Source: Condylostoma magnum (taxonomy: Eukaryota > Ciliophora > Heterotrichea > Heterotrichida > Condylostomatidae). From it: 43,922 nt of DNA. Positions 13,554-28,348 of this stretch are shown here, one piece after another. Location of the stretch: contig CAKKTI010000133.1 in assembly GCA_920105805.1 (NCBI GenBank), positions 1 to 43,922 of the forward strand, in the 5' to 3' direction. The position numbers and the translations under genes are program-made. The notes under the pieces were generated by a model. That model worked only from the letters and a program-made list of their open reading frames with translations, was not told the origin of the DNA and ran no database searches. Positions within the stretch are counted from its first letter, which is position 1. Every line of letters begins with the position of its first letter.

Positions 13554-13643
13554 ATTTTTAACAATAACTAATTAAAATTTAATAAAACTGATAAAATAAT
13601 TGATAAATTTGAAGCTTTATGTTGGCTAGACAAGTATTATGTA

Positions 13644-16600
13644 ATGAAGAATACTTTATGGAACATTTTGTTAGGAAAAATGGTTAATTTAAATACTTTT
13701 GATAGAAATATCAGGAATACAATTAGTATATATAGCCTTATAATATTTAATAGGAGACAAGCTTAGTTTTAAGTATTTTTTAAATAAGATTTTAAACAAA
13801 TATAGTTTGATTGGTCAAATATCTCAATACACTAAATTGGTTTTGTTATATTTAAATAAAATATAAAGAATATGCTTGGCAAGCTTAATTAATTGTACTT
13901 TTAAGGAAATTTAGGTTAGGCTACAATTAAATCTCTAGTATATCTTTCTAAGCTGACAGAGAATCAATTAACATTAGCTTTAGATTAATTTAGAACTTAG
14001 ATTTTTTAACCAAACATTTCTGTAAGCTTAGAAAACGAGTAAAAATAACCAATAATTGATCAATACGATGATTTATTTGAACGTCTGAATCACCTTTATC
14101 CCTATATAAAGGAAGGTAAAGATAAGACAGTCCAAAACTCAGGAATAGTAGATTCATTAAAAACAGTGACTGAATTTTGCGATAAAGGTAAAATAGGCTT
14201 TCTAACAGGAGATCTTTCCAGTAAACTTTTCCACTTTTTGTTTCAGCACTTATCATACATAGAAACTCAAAGATTTGCAGATAATAATTAAATATACACT
14301 AAATTGGAAGAATTTTTGTGTGACTAAGAGTTTTCTCTACCTCTGCATGGCATTTAAAGCAGTGACAAAGAAAACCCATAAGCTTTATTTATACGATAAC
14401 TGCATATAGAGCGGGACGCAACTTAAATAACCTTTCAGAATGCAAAAAATGACTTTGAAGCAATTACCCACGGGGCTTTTGGCTTGAATTACTTAACTCC
14501 AAAGGAAAAGCTTATGCAGGTATTTCTACCTCTATGCAAACATATACAAGACGAGTAAAAAAACTGTTTACTGTCCAATCTAACAGGAAACAGGAAACAT
14601 TATGCTGATATCATTGTCAAATTCTCAGCTGATAAACTAGCAATGCTTACTTTGAGCTCATTACTGAAAATATCAGTGCCATTATTAGGACAATAAGAAG
14701 GCAGTGTGGATGTAAAAGTAAGTAGTATTGTTAAACAAGTTGGATAAGATGTGAAAAAACAACTAATGGAAGATCGAACAAATTCATTATTTAATGATTT
14801 TAAGAAAAAACGCTAAGAAAGTGGTAGAAAAGCTATAAAAGATGAAAAGATTCTGAGGAAAATGTTAACTAATGAATTAAGAGAGATAAAGTAGGAATAT
14901 AGGTTTAATGAGTAATAGCTTAATTAAGTAGGAGCAATTTTACTCTAATTGCTAACATAATCTGTTACTATGCGATAGTAGGATATTCTAACATCTACTT
15001 TTACATATGAGATTATACCTGATACTGAGTAAAAGAATAAAAGTATAGGTGTTATCCGAATAAATAAAGAATTCCTGCAAATACTAATGGGAAAGGTGCT
15101 ATAGAATCGTAATGATTAAAACATTTTAACTTTAGATCGTGTTTTACCCATGATTTGTAAACCTGCAAAATGAATTGACTGAGAAACCGGAGGTTTCTTC
15201 TAAAAAGGAATTCCAATAATGCGTTTACAGGGCTCAAGACTACAAAAAACGGCGCTATAAAGAGGAGATTTAAGTTAAATTTGTGAAGTTTTGAATATCA
15301 TGGGTGATACTCCCTGAAGTATCAACTAAAAGGTGCTCGATGTGGTAGAAGAAGTGTATAAAATAGGAGGAGGACTTGGAGAAATTCCTGTAGTAGATGA
15401 CGGTACTAAATTTACTAGTACAGAGGACTTAGATTTCTTTGGTTAATAAAGACAGGAAAAGGATAAAAGGGATAATTGATCATTGTTATCAGATTTTGAG
15501 ATAAAATTAGGGATAGCCAGGCAGTATAAATACATTGATAAGTTCTATATGCCTTTGAACCTTGATTTCAGAGGAAGAATTTATCCAATATCCCCTCATT
15601 TGAATCAACTTGGCAATGATCTATCCAGAGGATTAATGCAATTTGCTAGAGGAAAACCGTTAAAAAAGTAGGGTTTGTACTGGCTTAAAGTGCACCTGGC
15701 AAACAAGATGGGACACGATAAGCTTCCAATGCCAGATCGTTACTAGGTAGCTGATGATTTTATGAGTGAAGCTGTATAAATTGCTAAGGACCCTTTAAAG
15801 TATGACAGTTGACTGTAATTCGAAGATCCTTGATAATCACTAGCAACTATTTTTGACTTAGTTGGAGCTATAGAGTCCGGGGACCCTGAATCGTATGTTT
15901 CCCGGCTTCATATACATTAAGACGGAAGTTGTAATGGATTATAGCACTATGCTGCACTAGGAAGAGATATAGAAGGAGCAGAGTAGGTAAATCTGGCTGA
16001 TAGGGAAAGACCTGGAGATGTGTATACAGCTGTTACAATTAAAGTACAGAAAAAGGTAGCAGAAGATGCAAGTAATGGCCATAGAATAGCAATTTAACTG
16101 ACAGATCATATAAAACGTAAAATTGTTAAGTAAACTGTTATGACTTCTGTATACGGTGTAACTTTTATAGGGGCTAGAGACTAAATAAAACGTTAACTCA
16201 AGGATAAATAACTACTCCCAGAAGATGATTTAGTAGCAGGGGCTTAATACCTAGCCAGAGTGACAATGGATGCCATAGCAGGTGTTTTTAACAGTGCTTA
16301 CAAGATAAAAGAATGGCTTATACGATGTGCAGGAGAGATTGCTAAGTCAGGGCACCCAGTCTCCTGAATAACTCCATTAGGACTGCCTGTTGTTTAACCT
16401 TACAGAAGAGGTTAAAACACTATGTTTATTGACACAATTTTTCAAAGAATTTCGTTAATTAATAATAAAGACCACTTACCTATTAGTGTACCAAAGCAAA
16501 AATCAGCATTTCCTCCTAATTATGTGCACTCCTTGGACTCAACTCATCTAATGTACACAGCTAAGCAATGCTTTGAAAATGGAATTGAGTTTGCAGCTGT

Positions 16601-16811
16601 ACACGACTCATTTTGAACACATGCTTGTGATATTGACTAAATGAACGGATACATTAGAGAGTAGTTTGTGCACCTGCATTCTTAACCTTTATTAGATGAA
16701 TTATTAGAAAGTTTTAGAAAAAGATACCCTAAGATTAAGTTTGAAGAGGTTCCTTCACGTGGTAACTTTGATTTGAGTTTAGTTTTGAATAGTACTTATT
16801 TCTTTGCTTAG
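13644..16811 (+). CDS. RPO41: Mitochondrial (T7-like) RNA polymerase
   Basis: A single-subunit DNA-directed RNA polymerase that transcribes mitochondrial DNA, about 1,055 residues. The C-terminal half carries the T7-like signature blocks: [38 protein letters not shown] (first catalytic Asp, near residue 757), [14 protein letters not shown] (near 832) and VHDSFWTHA (second catalytic Asp, near 986). It ends in STYFFA just as yeast Rpo41 and T7 RNAP end in a short aromatic tail, followed by TAG TAA, which fixes the stop. At least eight Trp are TGA. The start is uncertain: ATG 13644 gives a basic, Asn- and Ile-rich leader resembling a mitochondrial presequence, while ATG 13872 is a shorter option. 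It is divergent from receptor copy 2. Confidence 0.95.
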
Positions 16812-16882
16812 TAACTAAATTTTGACTATTTTTTACTTAAATTTTTAATATGTGGAACAGCTAAAACAATAAATCTTTATCC

Positions 16883-17350
16883 ATGTGCTATATTGCTCCT
16901 CCTCAGCCCCAGAATTAACTAAGACTAAGAAGACATATAGTCCGCAGAGTTAGCCCCTTTTTGTATCAATCTATATATAATCACTACCAAAAGAACATCA
17001 GAGGTTCAAATCTATTAAAACTTTTAGTAGAAAATGAGAGAAATAAAACACTACGCAGACGATCTTTAGTAATCCCCAGAACATCCGATTTTCAAGATTA
17101 AAAAAGTCCTTAATAAGGAAAATTCAGTTGCAAGGAAAGCATAAAGAATCTAAATCCTAAAAAAGTAACTAAAAACCAAACCTTTAAACTCCGCTAAATT
17201 ACAAACCAAACGTATGTTTAACGACGAAATTCCAAAAATCATAAAGCAAAAGTCAGAAGCTAGTCACCAATAACTCTTTCTCCCTGGAATTCAGATAAAA
17301 ACATAAAATCTCCGATCAAAGAAAGCCTAATTAATACAATAAAATTATAA
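16883..17350 (+). CDS. Small basic protein, unknown
   Basis: A frame of about 155 residues beginning MCYIAPPQPQNQ, rich in Arg, Lys, Asn and Gln (RLRRHIVRRVSPF, NKTLRRRSLVIPR), probably disordered in large part. The first in-frame TAA after a run of about 28 codons without sense-stops is at 17348-17350, followed by more TAA codons and a TGA that overlaps the next gene's ATG. The spacer to the next gene is 14 bp if the first TAA is used. I recognise no family. It could be a nucleic-acid-binding or structural protein, but nothing shows this. Confidence 0.5.
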
Positions 17351-17364
17351 TATTAATAAATCAA

Positions 17365-19614
17365 ATGAATTCGGATTTTCTTATAGCATGTCGGACAGGT
17401 GATACAGGTAAATTAAAGGAATTCCTAACCTCCCAGCCTGAACTCCTCAACCAATACGAGTCAAAACTAGGCTGATTTCCCTTATACCGCACTGTAATCT
17501 GCAACAACATTGATGCAACTAGACTTCTATTAGACGAAGGTGCCAATATAAACTAGTAAAATAAGTAAGGGGAGACAGCTTTACATTTAGCATGTGATTA
17601 AAACTTATAAGAAATTGCATAATTGTTGATTAGAAGAGGAGCTAAGCTAGATTTGTAGTAAAATGACGGATACACTGCATTACACTACGCAGTGAGTAAA
17701 AATAAGTTAAAAATTGTAAAATTGCTGGTTTAGAACGGGGCTGATTTGAATATACAGAGCATTGCTCTAGGAAAAACATCCCTTCATTTATCAATTGAGC
17801 TGGGCCACCCTAAAATAGCTAACTTTTTAATATAAAAAGGAGCTAGTACACATATTTTAGATTTCAGTTAAAAACCTCCTTTAAACTATGCTTCTAGTAC
17901 ATTTTTCAAAGACTAGCAAACATGCAAGGAATCAAACGATCTCTTAAACAGCAAGGATACTACATGTAATTAAACCACTCCTGATTCTATGCTAGAACCT
18001 GAGTATGAGTCACATATAGCTTTCTAAAGTGCACAGCGCTCTTTCTCCTTTGGAACAGTTATTCCTAAAAACGGACTGTATTACTGGCTGGAAGGACACT
18101 GTCTTGAGGAGATTTACTACAATTTGGTGTGAAATGGGTATGATGATCTCGATATTCTTATAAATCAAATGAAGACTGATGATCCTGTTACTCTGGAAAT
18201 TTTATAGGAAATTGGGATATCTAAGCCTGGATGCAGAAAAAGACTGTTGTTTTTATTAGAAAGAGAGGCATTTGAATCCATAACACGTGAAACTTTAACA
18301 GAGTAAAATCAGTCCAAAATGTGTTGTTCTGTTTAATCCCAGTAAAATTAGTATACTGAAGGAGAACAAATGCATTTAAGACAGTGGCTGGAAGATATAA
18401 GTTTACCCTTTCTTTATATAAACTTTGTGAATTCAGGATACAGTAACTTAGAGTAATTAGTACTAATGCAAGGCTCGAAATATGCGTTAAATGACTCAGC
18501 ATTAGAAGAGGAGGTAAGAATTGAAAGAGTAGGGCACAGACATCTTCTTTTGGTAAAACTTGGAGAGCTGTTTCTTCGGTAAGTTACCAATCAAGGTTAT
18601 ACAGCCCGAGCACAGTCATCGATAAGAATATGTGAAATAATTTAGTCTAACATAAATATGAGTTTAAGAAAGCCTTCAATAAAACGAAGTTTTAAGGAAG
18701 ATAATCCAGATGATTATCGCAGGATGCTCAACAAAGAATTAATCTATAATAAAGGAGTAAAATCTCTGCATAAGTAAGCTTTAAGTGAGACCTTTTAGCT
18801 TTAAAATTTGAACCAAGAGGTGATTTCTGGGAGGAATAGCTTTATAACTTCTTAAAATAACACAGAATCCGATAAGGATTCTGTATAAACTTTTAGAGAA
18901 CTAGAATAACCTGGTATATAAGAACTACGGAGTAGTATGGAAACCATTTAGTTATTGTAATCATAGAACTAATAAAAGACATAAAATAGATTGAAATTAG
19001 TAAAAAAGCAACTATTGCAGCTGTTGGAGGAAGAGAGTTTCTATAATGGACAAGACAGTAGTGAGTTTCCCTAATGCTCTAACTTATCCTCTATAATCCT
19101 TTCCTAGAACAACGACTACTAGTCCACTTCTCGTTTCACTGAAATGGTTAGATCCAGTAACAACTCAAATTTTACGGAAACTGGGCCAGGGAGTAGCTTT
19201 GTAATCAGTGACTAGTTAGAAAACTCAGACTATATACCAGATTTCATGCGCTATGCAAAGCGTATGTCTAACAACTCATCGTCAGAACAAGGAAACAAGG
19301 AAGTTATATAAAAAGCCTTAAGAATTTGCCTTGAAAACGACGATTAGCTTAGAAAACGAATATAAGAAGCCCTGAGTTCCTGTGGAAACAGTGAAAACTT
19401 TGCACTACTACTGCGTAATTCTCAGGAATTTGCTGGAGTGTACTGAAGAGTGAACTATGAACTATAGAAGCTTATAGGTGCAGAGGGCTCACCTGATATA
19501 ATAACAGCGGATATGGTGAAATCAGTATACAAAATAGACCTAGAAGCCGGTGAACTGATAACCGTGCCCCTTTTTAGCGACTGTGACGCAGTGCTATTGA
19601 GAAATTATTTTTAG
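17365..19614 (+). CDS. Ankyrin-repeat / tandem SAM-domain protein
   Basis: About 749 residues. The N-terminus carries ankyrin repeats (TALHLACDQN, GYTALHYAVSKN, TSLHLSIELGHP), followed by two SAM domains: one around LEEIYYNLVWNGYDDLDIL with the helix-5 signature GISKPGCRKRLL, and a second around LRQWLEDISLPFLYINFVNS with RVGHRHLLLVKLGE. The rest is a polar, Gln/Ser-rich linker and a short folded C-terminal part. Ankyrin and SAM domains mediate protein-protein assembly, so a scaffold role is likely; partners are unknown. Stop TAG 19612-19614 is chosen because about 48 preceding codons contain no sense-stop and it leaves 26 bp to the convergent eIF4A stop. Confidence 0.85.
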
Positions 19615-19640
19615 TATATATTAGATCAATTTATTTCTTA

Positions 19641-20825
19641 CTATAGTATACCCGATAACTCCTCCGGCATTTCTTCTATCTCGGTGTTGTAGTGAGTTTC
19701 TAGTTCTCTTAAGAATTGTGCATCGGCTCCAGTTACAAAGTTAACAGCTACTCCTTTTCTTCCAAATCTTCCACTTCTTCCAATTCTGTGCAGATAATTC
19801 TCATAGTTTGTAGGCATGTCGTAGTTAATTACTAGAGTTACTTGCTGTACGTCAATTCCTCTGGCTAGTAGATCAGTTGTGATCAGGACTCTGGAGTTTC
19901 CTGTTCTGAATTCTCTCATGATGACATCTCTTTATGCCTGCTCCATATCTCCATGCATGTAAGACACAACGAAGTCTTAATCAGTCAAGCTTTAAGCCAA
20001 CTGCTCCACCTTTCTGCGTGTATTACAGTAAATAATAGCCTGGGCAATGTCTAGGTTCTCGTACAAGTCGCACAGAGTATCGAACTTCCACTCCTCCTTC
20101 TATATAGCAATATAGTACTGCTTAATACCTTCAAGAGTCAGCTCATCCTTCTTAACCAATATCTTAATAGGATCTCTCATGAACTCCTCAGTAAGTCTTA
20201 AAATCTCCGGTGGCATAGTAGCTGAGAATAAACAACATTGAATATTCCCTGGCAATAACTGGAATATCTCCTATATAGAGTTCTTGAATCCTCTAGAGAG
20301 CATCTCGTCGGCCTCATCCAGTACAAAAGCTTTTAAGTGCGCGGGGTTTAGATGCTTTCTACTCATCATGTCCTGTACTCTTCCAGGAGTTCCAACCACT
20401 AGATGCACTCCTCTCTCTAATATACTTATGTCCTCTCTCACAGCAGTTCCTCCTATGCACGCATGACTCTTTATCTATAAGAAATCACCGATTTAAGTGA
20501 CAACTCTATTTATTTATTAGGCCAACTCTCTGGTCGGGGCCAGAATCAAGGCCTGGCATTATTACACATTTATATCGATCAGTTCTAGGACACCCACAGC
20601 AAATGTGGCAGTCTTACCTGTCCCTGACTGCGCCTGGGCTATGGTGTCCCTTCCTAGTATAACTGGTCTAATTCCCTTGGACTGAATCATAGATGGCTTT
20701 TCAAACCCGTAGGAATATATACCTCGTAGAAGTTATTCCTTTAAGTTCATATCGTCAAAGGACTCAATTACCTCCTCCCAATTTGATTCAACAACAAAGT
20801 CTTCGGATTCTAAAGTTGCAGCCAT
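19641..20825 (-). CDS. eIF4A: Translation initiation factor eIF4A (DEAD-box RNA helicase)
   Basis: A 394-residue DEAD-box ATPase matching eIF4A in length and in every motif: [10 protein letters not shown] (Walker A), [54 protein letters not shown] and [11 protein letters not shown]. It unwinds 5' leader structure of mRNA as part of eIF4F in the cytoplasm. The C-terminus [11 protein letters not shown] sits where eIF4A normally ends and is followed by TAG TAA, which shows TAG acting as a stop. TAA and TAG are used for Gln in the N-terminal half, but the last 92 codons contain none. It is divergent from the ISWI gene across a 208-bp spacer. Confidence 0.97.
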
Positions 20826-21033
20826 TCTTAAATTCTGACCAAAAGATTATAAAATGGGAATTTCTACCTTTGAAATAGGAAAAATGTATAGATTTTTAAG
20901 GGTTGGAAGAGAGGGAGGTTTAAAAGTAGGGGAAGGGGGTTAGAAAGTGAATAAAGGGCTATATTGGTTGTTTGGGGATATTATGTTAAATAAATTTACA
21001 CCAACGAAGTCTCCTCTAGTTATATATTAAAAC
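20826..21033. promoter_or_regulatory. Divergent eIF4A / ISWI promoter region with G-runs
   Basis: This 208-bp spacer is one of the longest in the window and separates two divergent housekeeping genes. The plus strand has a purine stretch with several G-runs (gagggagg, ggggaaggggg) between about 20899 and 20975, unusual in this AT-rich sequence. A tatatatt element lies just before the ISWI ATG. The regulatory role is inferred from position only. Confidence 0.4.
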
Positions 21034-23910
<2,877 letters not shown>

Positions 23911-23947
23911 ATAAATGAACTTAATATTGGAATTCTATGTCAAATTA

Positions 23948-24469
23948 CTAATTAAAATACTACTTTCTGAATATGGAGTGAATCCCAATATATACTAGAT
24001 ACGCTAGTAATGATAAAAAGCTAACCAAGGTTATATTGAACACCGTTTAGTTTCCTCTCCCTATACATTTTCCAGATAATCCGCAGTGGTGATCAAAGTC
24101 TAATATGCAAACTTAGCATATATCACAGTGTTATACCCCATCATTCTATTCCGCACCGCATATAGCACAAAACATTGTATCTTAATCAGCTTCTTGAGTG
24201 AAATTAGCAAAAACTATACCAGGATTCTAAATTGTTGTTATAAAATAACTGATTCAAAGACTGAATGTAATAAAAAGTCCAATTTGATAAGTTAATTAAT
24301 TCAAGTGTTCACTTAAAAGTAAAATTAATGCACAAGTTCATAAGGCAAGTAATATGTTTATACATATACAAAATCCTCAATCTGGGCCAATTGCTAGTAC
24401 TACTTTTCCTCTTGCTTTTATTAAGGCAAATTTACCATACCTTTTATACCCACTGTCTGAAGTTTTCAT
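23948..24469 (-). CDS. DHHC-type protein S-acyltransferase (palmitoyltransferase), short
   Basis: About 173 residues with two membrane segments, then the Cys-rich zinc module CAICG ... HCDICQVCILDFDHHCGLSG ... CIGRGN, then a further membrane segment. DHHC enzymes attach palmitate to Cys of membrane-associated proteins; the DHHC Cys carries the acyl intermediate. The usual Trp after DHHC-x is absent (DHHCGLSGKC), a form I recall in other ciliates. The protein is short for the family, with little after the last membrane segment. The stop may be TAG 23948-23950, followed by TAA, or TAG 23960 three codons earlier. Its ATG lies only 7 bp from the ATG of the plus-strand gene to its right. Confidence 0.85.
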
Positions 24470-24476
24470 AATAAAT
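24470..24476. promoter_or_regulatory. 7-bp spacer between divergent start codons
   Basis: The minus ATG of the DHHC gene (24467-24469) and the plus ATG at 24477 are separated by aataaat. With the start codons the sequence is CATAATAAATATG, a near-palindrome. Any core promoter must overlap coding sequence of one or both genes. Compare the spacer at 34538-34544. Confidence 0.55.
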
Positions 24477-25460
24477 ATGAAGTCTTTGATATAGAAATTT
24501 TCCTTGTAGCATAAAAACTTGTAACTTAAACCTATTTTCAATAAGCATCATCCTATAGACGGTAAAATATCTTGCCAAGAATTTATACAATTTTGCCAAA
24601 ATGCTAATATTTACCCTGTAAATTTTAATTAGAATTTAACCTCCCTTAAGAATGTCTAACACTATATTTAAACTAGCTTGGGCAACAAATTTTAAATGGA
24701 TTAGATGCTAAATTTCAATTAATTCAAGTAGATATTATATACTATCGCTACTGAGGTTTTTAGCTAATCTACTTGCTTTACTAATAAAATCAGAATGTTA
24801 CTGATTAATATACGAAACCCTTGCAGAGAGCACTATAATGTTAGTATAAATATAGATTTTTTAAGAAGAGATCTTACACCGTAAGGAGTAAGTCCTACTT
24901 CTAATATGAATCACCGCAAGCTTTCTATTTAAAACGATAATTTAACACATGACATTAAAATTTTAACTTAGAGATTGAATTCTATCACTGAATCATAAAG
25001 AAGTGCTGTCCACTTGAAAAAGGGAATATATACCACAAAATTTTAAAACAGAAAATTAGGCTTAAAGTAAAATATATCACATAATAGCTCATCTAATAGT
25101 GGATTATCTACTGGAATTAGTCTTAATAAGTCTGGAAGATCTGAATTTAATCTCTTGGGACATTTGATTAATGATGGTATAAGAAGAAATATAGAGAAAT
25201 TAAAGTTTTAAAAGTCCAGATAATATTTTGGGAAAACTAAAAATTGTCCAGTAGCACGATTATAATCAACTGTAAGAAGATTAAATTTGAATACGAAAAG
25301 AATAAAGAATAATAAAAGATACTATAAAAGAATGCACAAATAGATATCTAATTAGTAGAGTAATTTACGGTAAAATCATATCAGTGCTAAGTTTTTTATT
25401 GGGCTGATATTTTAGACCTGGAAGAATTGGATAAAGTACAAAAGAAGCTCAAAAATTTGA
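24477..25460 (+). CDS. Basic protein with EF-hand-like N-terminal region, unknown
   Basis: About 327 residues in a single frame from ATG 24477 to TGA 25458-25460, followed by TAA. The N-terminal 90 residues (KISCQEFIQFCQNANIYPVN, then LNFNQFKQILYTIATEVF) resemble the helix-loop-helix pattern common in ciliate EF-hand-like proteins of cilia, without canonical calcium ligands. The rest is basic and Ser/Asn-rich, with a C-terminal amphipathic helix rich in Trp, Lys and Arg (FIGLIFQTWKNWIKYKR). Divergent from the DHHC gene. A shorter start at ATG 24906 is possible. The minus strand here is also open but has no ATG, so I prefer the plus reading. Confidence 0.6.
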
Positions 25461-25501
25461 TAATATTTGCTTTTATATATTTGTTTTACTTATTCCCTTT
25501 A

Positions 25502-26119
25502 ATGCACATTAATTTTGGTTTATTGAAATGTTTTTGTTTATAATATGACTTTGGTATTTGGTAGTTAGCATTTATGGAGCTATAATTATACACTGTAACT
25601 ATATGAAAATTGTAATTAATTATATGCATACTGGAAAATTGTTACCCTTATTCTGCATTTCATTTTTAAAATATCGTTATTTAGATGATTAGGTAAAATA
25701 GAAGGTAAAAGAACACTTTTAAAGGAAGATCAAATCAAGTATCTCCTATAAAAAGATAAAGTAAAAAATCAAGGCTTTTACGTACAAAATCAGCTTATGA
25801 CAATGAATTAATAGACAAAGTATCTTAATTAAGTGTACAATGAGAGTAATTTAAAAATTAGCGAAAAAACAATCTAATAGGACATAAGAGGACTAAAGTA
25901 CTTACCTCAGACAGATTTGGCTGAGATAATAGTCATGATCTTATATAGATAGCTAAAAGTGCTTCTTAAGTTCTTCAGTTAAGTATAAATACTTGTAAAA
26001 ATACTAAAGAAAATGATTTTGTGAGTGGATCTAGTAAAAAGTGTTTAAAAAGAATAAGTTAACCTAAAAACAGATTATAATTACTTACAGTTAGGAAATA
26101 AAATTAGTTTTTACTTTAA
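25502..26119 (+). CDS. Small basic protein, unknown
   Basis: About 205 residues ending at TAA 26117-26119 followed by TGA. The C-terminal two thirds (from ATG 25685) are convincingly protein-like: Lys/Arg/Gln-rich with segments such as SAYDNELIDKVSQLSVQWEQ and DRFGWDNSHDLIQIAKSASQ, two of its Trp being TGA. The upstream frame to ATG 25502 is open and hydrophobic and would leave 41 bp after the previous stop, the spacing usual here, but its composition is less convincing. No family recognised. Convergent with the kelch gene. Confidence 0.5.
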
Positions 26120-26206
26120 TGAGCCAAAAAAATATGTATTATCTTTTGTAACCTTTTAATAACCTATTATATGTCATTAACAAATAATCTACACGAAAAA
26201 TAACTA

Positions 26207-27547
26207 TTAATAACTAATAATTTGAATTGTTTGATCAATCGGATTAAACCTGTATAGCCTGCCTCTAGATCCCATGAAATAGAATTAATCACTCCATAAT
26301 AATATGTTGTTTTGAACGAATATATCAAATATATAAGAATTATTTAAGTTGTAATCCTATCCAGATTGCATATCCATGCATAATACTTAAGTTCTCTTTT
26401 ATTTAATTTATGATAAAGATTCCTGCATTTATCCCCCAAAACAGAACAACTTATCACCATGAATAATAATTTAAGCTGACATAGTGTATTATGGGAGTCT
26501 TAATGCAAGCTATTTTCACTTTACCCCATCAAAGCATTCAATGCTATCTCTTAGTTAATCACCTCTAATATTAGACTTATCCAGTCCTCCTGCTACATAA
26601 ATACATTCATTACTTACACAAGCACTTGCAGATGATCTTTTCTAGTGCATTGACGGCCTTTTTGTTCAGCAAGACCCAGGATATAATGAATTTACTGATC
26701 TCATAACTAAAGTTCTATCATTTCATCCTCCTAAAATTCATAATTCATTGTTATACCATAGGGATGTATGCCACTTACGGCTTTTAAGCATGTCTCTTTC
26801 CTTTTATATTGTGAAAGTATTAGTATCGATTCTTAGGCATTAGAAATAATTTAGCCCCCCTGTTACTATAATTGAATTATTGTTTTCAGGAGAAACTCTT
26901 GATGATAGGTAAATTCTTGTATCAAATATGATTTTAACTATTTAGTGTTTCATTAAGTCAAATATACCAAGTTGTCCTGTTTTTATTATGTATGCTAGAT
27001 GACTGTTTTAAGTTTAGTTTTGTATATTAGGTACTGGCCCAGCTTATATAACTTGGTTATTTTATTATTTAGTTTTCTATTGAGTAGGTCTATTTTATTT
27101 AATAACTCTAGTTTTCTTATTTTGTTTAGATGCTTAATTCACTTTAGCAATTCTACTTTATTAAGTGCCTTTAGTCTATTTAGTAGTTTAGCTCTATTAA
27201 ATCACTTTATTTTCTTCTTAAGGTTTTTAATTGTCCAATTCCTTCTTTAACAAGTTTTTAAATCTATTTAATTGTATTTTCCTTTTGCTCAACTAAATCT
27301 GCTTGCTTAAAGGATCAATTTATACCTTCTATGAGTTTTTAAATGCATATTTCACCAAGGTTTAATATTTTTCTTCATCGTCAACAATTAATTAAGTGTT
27401 ATTATCGATTATTAGTCTAAACTTTTAAATTTTAGTTCTATACTGCCTCTTAAAGGCCTTTTTAAACCTATCAAATGAAGAGGCAGGCCGAATCGACTTT
27501 AATTTGCTCATGTATTCAAATGTAAATCGTTTAACTCCTTCTACCAT
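26207..27547 (-). CDS. Kelch-repeat protein with N-terminal coiled coil
   Basis: About 446 residues. The N-terminal half is a highly basic, Gln-rich helical or coiled region (LKSIRPASSFDRFKKAFKRQ, then many Lys and Gln). The C-terminal half shows kelch repeats with paired Gly and spaced aromatic residues (SIIVTGGLNYF, LWILGGWNDRT, CIYVAGGLDKS, KLFCFGGQM), which fold as blades of a beta-propeller used in protein binding. Four or five blades are evident. Stop TAA 26207-26209 is followed by TAG, and about 28 codons before it use only CAA for Gln. Its partner is unknown. Confidence 0.8.
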
Positions 27548-27675
27548 ATTTTTATCAGACAATATCATATAAAAAAATTACTTGATAAAAACATTACCGA
27601 AATTGCTATAATTAACATACAATCATATTTTAACTAGTGCATTATTATTAGATTTTAGTTATAATACTATTTAAA

Positions 27676-28320
27676 ATGTCTGAAGATAATTTTCTATCTG
27701 CTTGTTCAAATGACCCCCAAACTGCCATATAGCTTATTTCGTAGGACAGAAGCTTAAAGTTTGCTGTTGATGACCAAGGCCATAACGCTGCCCATATAGC
27801 TGTACTGAATGGGAATTACTACTTAGCACTATAATTAATAAAGTACCACAATGTGTCTCCTCATAAGATAGCCAGTAACGGAAACTCTATACAACATTCT
27901 ATTATCATAGGATATACTAGAAAAGCTCCTACAAGATAAGATTTTTAAGAATTAGAATCAATGATAACCTAAAGCTTAGAAACTTAAAGGCAATCCAACT
28001 AAGAAAGGTGATAGAAATAGATAGAAATGCATCCTAATTTGCAGCCTCCTTAAATACCTAAATCTGATATACAGCCAATAATAGACAGCCTTTTCGGGGA
28101 CCCTGAGATAACCTTATTTGAATATCTAGCCTAAGAGTTTCACCTAAGCTGAAATTTCACCAACAATGACTTATTAAGTATCGAAGAATTGGCTTTATAG
28201 AACGGATTCACAAGCATAGCATAATATACAGAAAAAATTAAGTCACATGATGAATTCGAAGAAAGACTAATTAAAGCAATGAATGATTCAACATTTAGAG
28301 AGGTAGCTTTAATGCTTTGA
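27676..28320 (+). CDS. Ankyrin-like protein
   Basis: About 214 residues beginning MSEDNFLSACSNDPQTAIQL, with an ankyrin-like pair (GHNAAHIAVLNGNYYLALQL, GNSIQHSIIIGY) and an acidic, Gln-rich helical C-terminus (SIEELALQNGFTSIAQY). It ends at TGA 28318-28320, the frame continuing only into the antisense of the convergent gene 28 bp away. About 31 codons before the stop have no sense-stop. Function unknown; a small protein-binding adaptor is plausible. Confidence 0.65.
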
Positions 28321-28348
28321 GTTCTTTTAAATACAATTTGCAGTTTTA

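Noticed and set aside
17365-17368. ATGA stop/start overlap between the small basic gene and the ankyrin/SAM gene
   Set aside because: Three in-frame TAA codons precede the TGA, and the first follows a stretch free of sense-stops, so the small gene probably ends at 17350.
24477-24840. Minus-strand N-terminal extension of the DHHC gene
   Set aside because: The frame is open but contains no ATG upstream of 24469, and the plus-strand gene starting at 24477 explains the sequence better.
26999-27250. Hydrophobic Leu/Ser/Phe-rich plus-strand open frame
   Set aside because: Antisense of the Lys/Gln-rich coiled region of the kelch gene; codon complementarity explains the bias.
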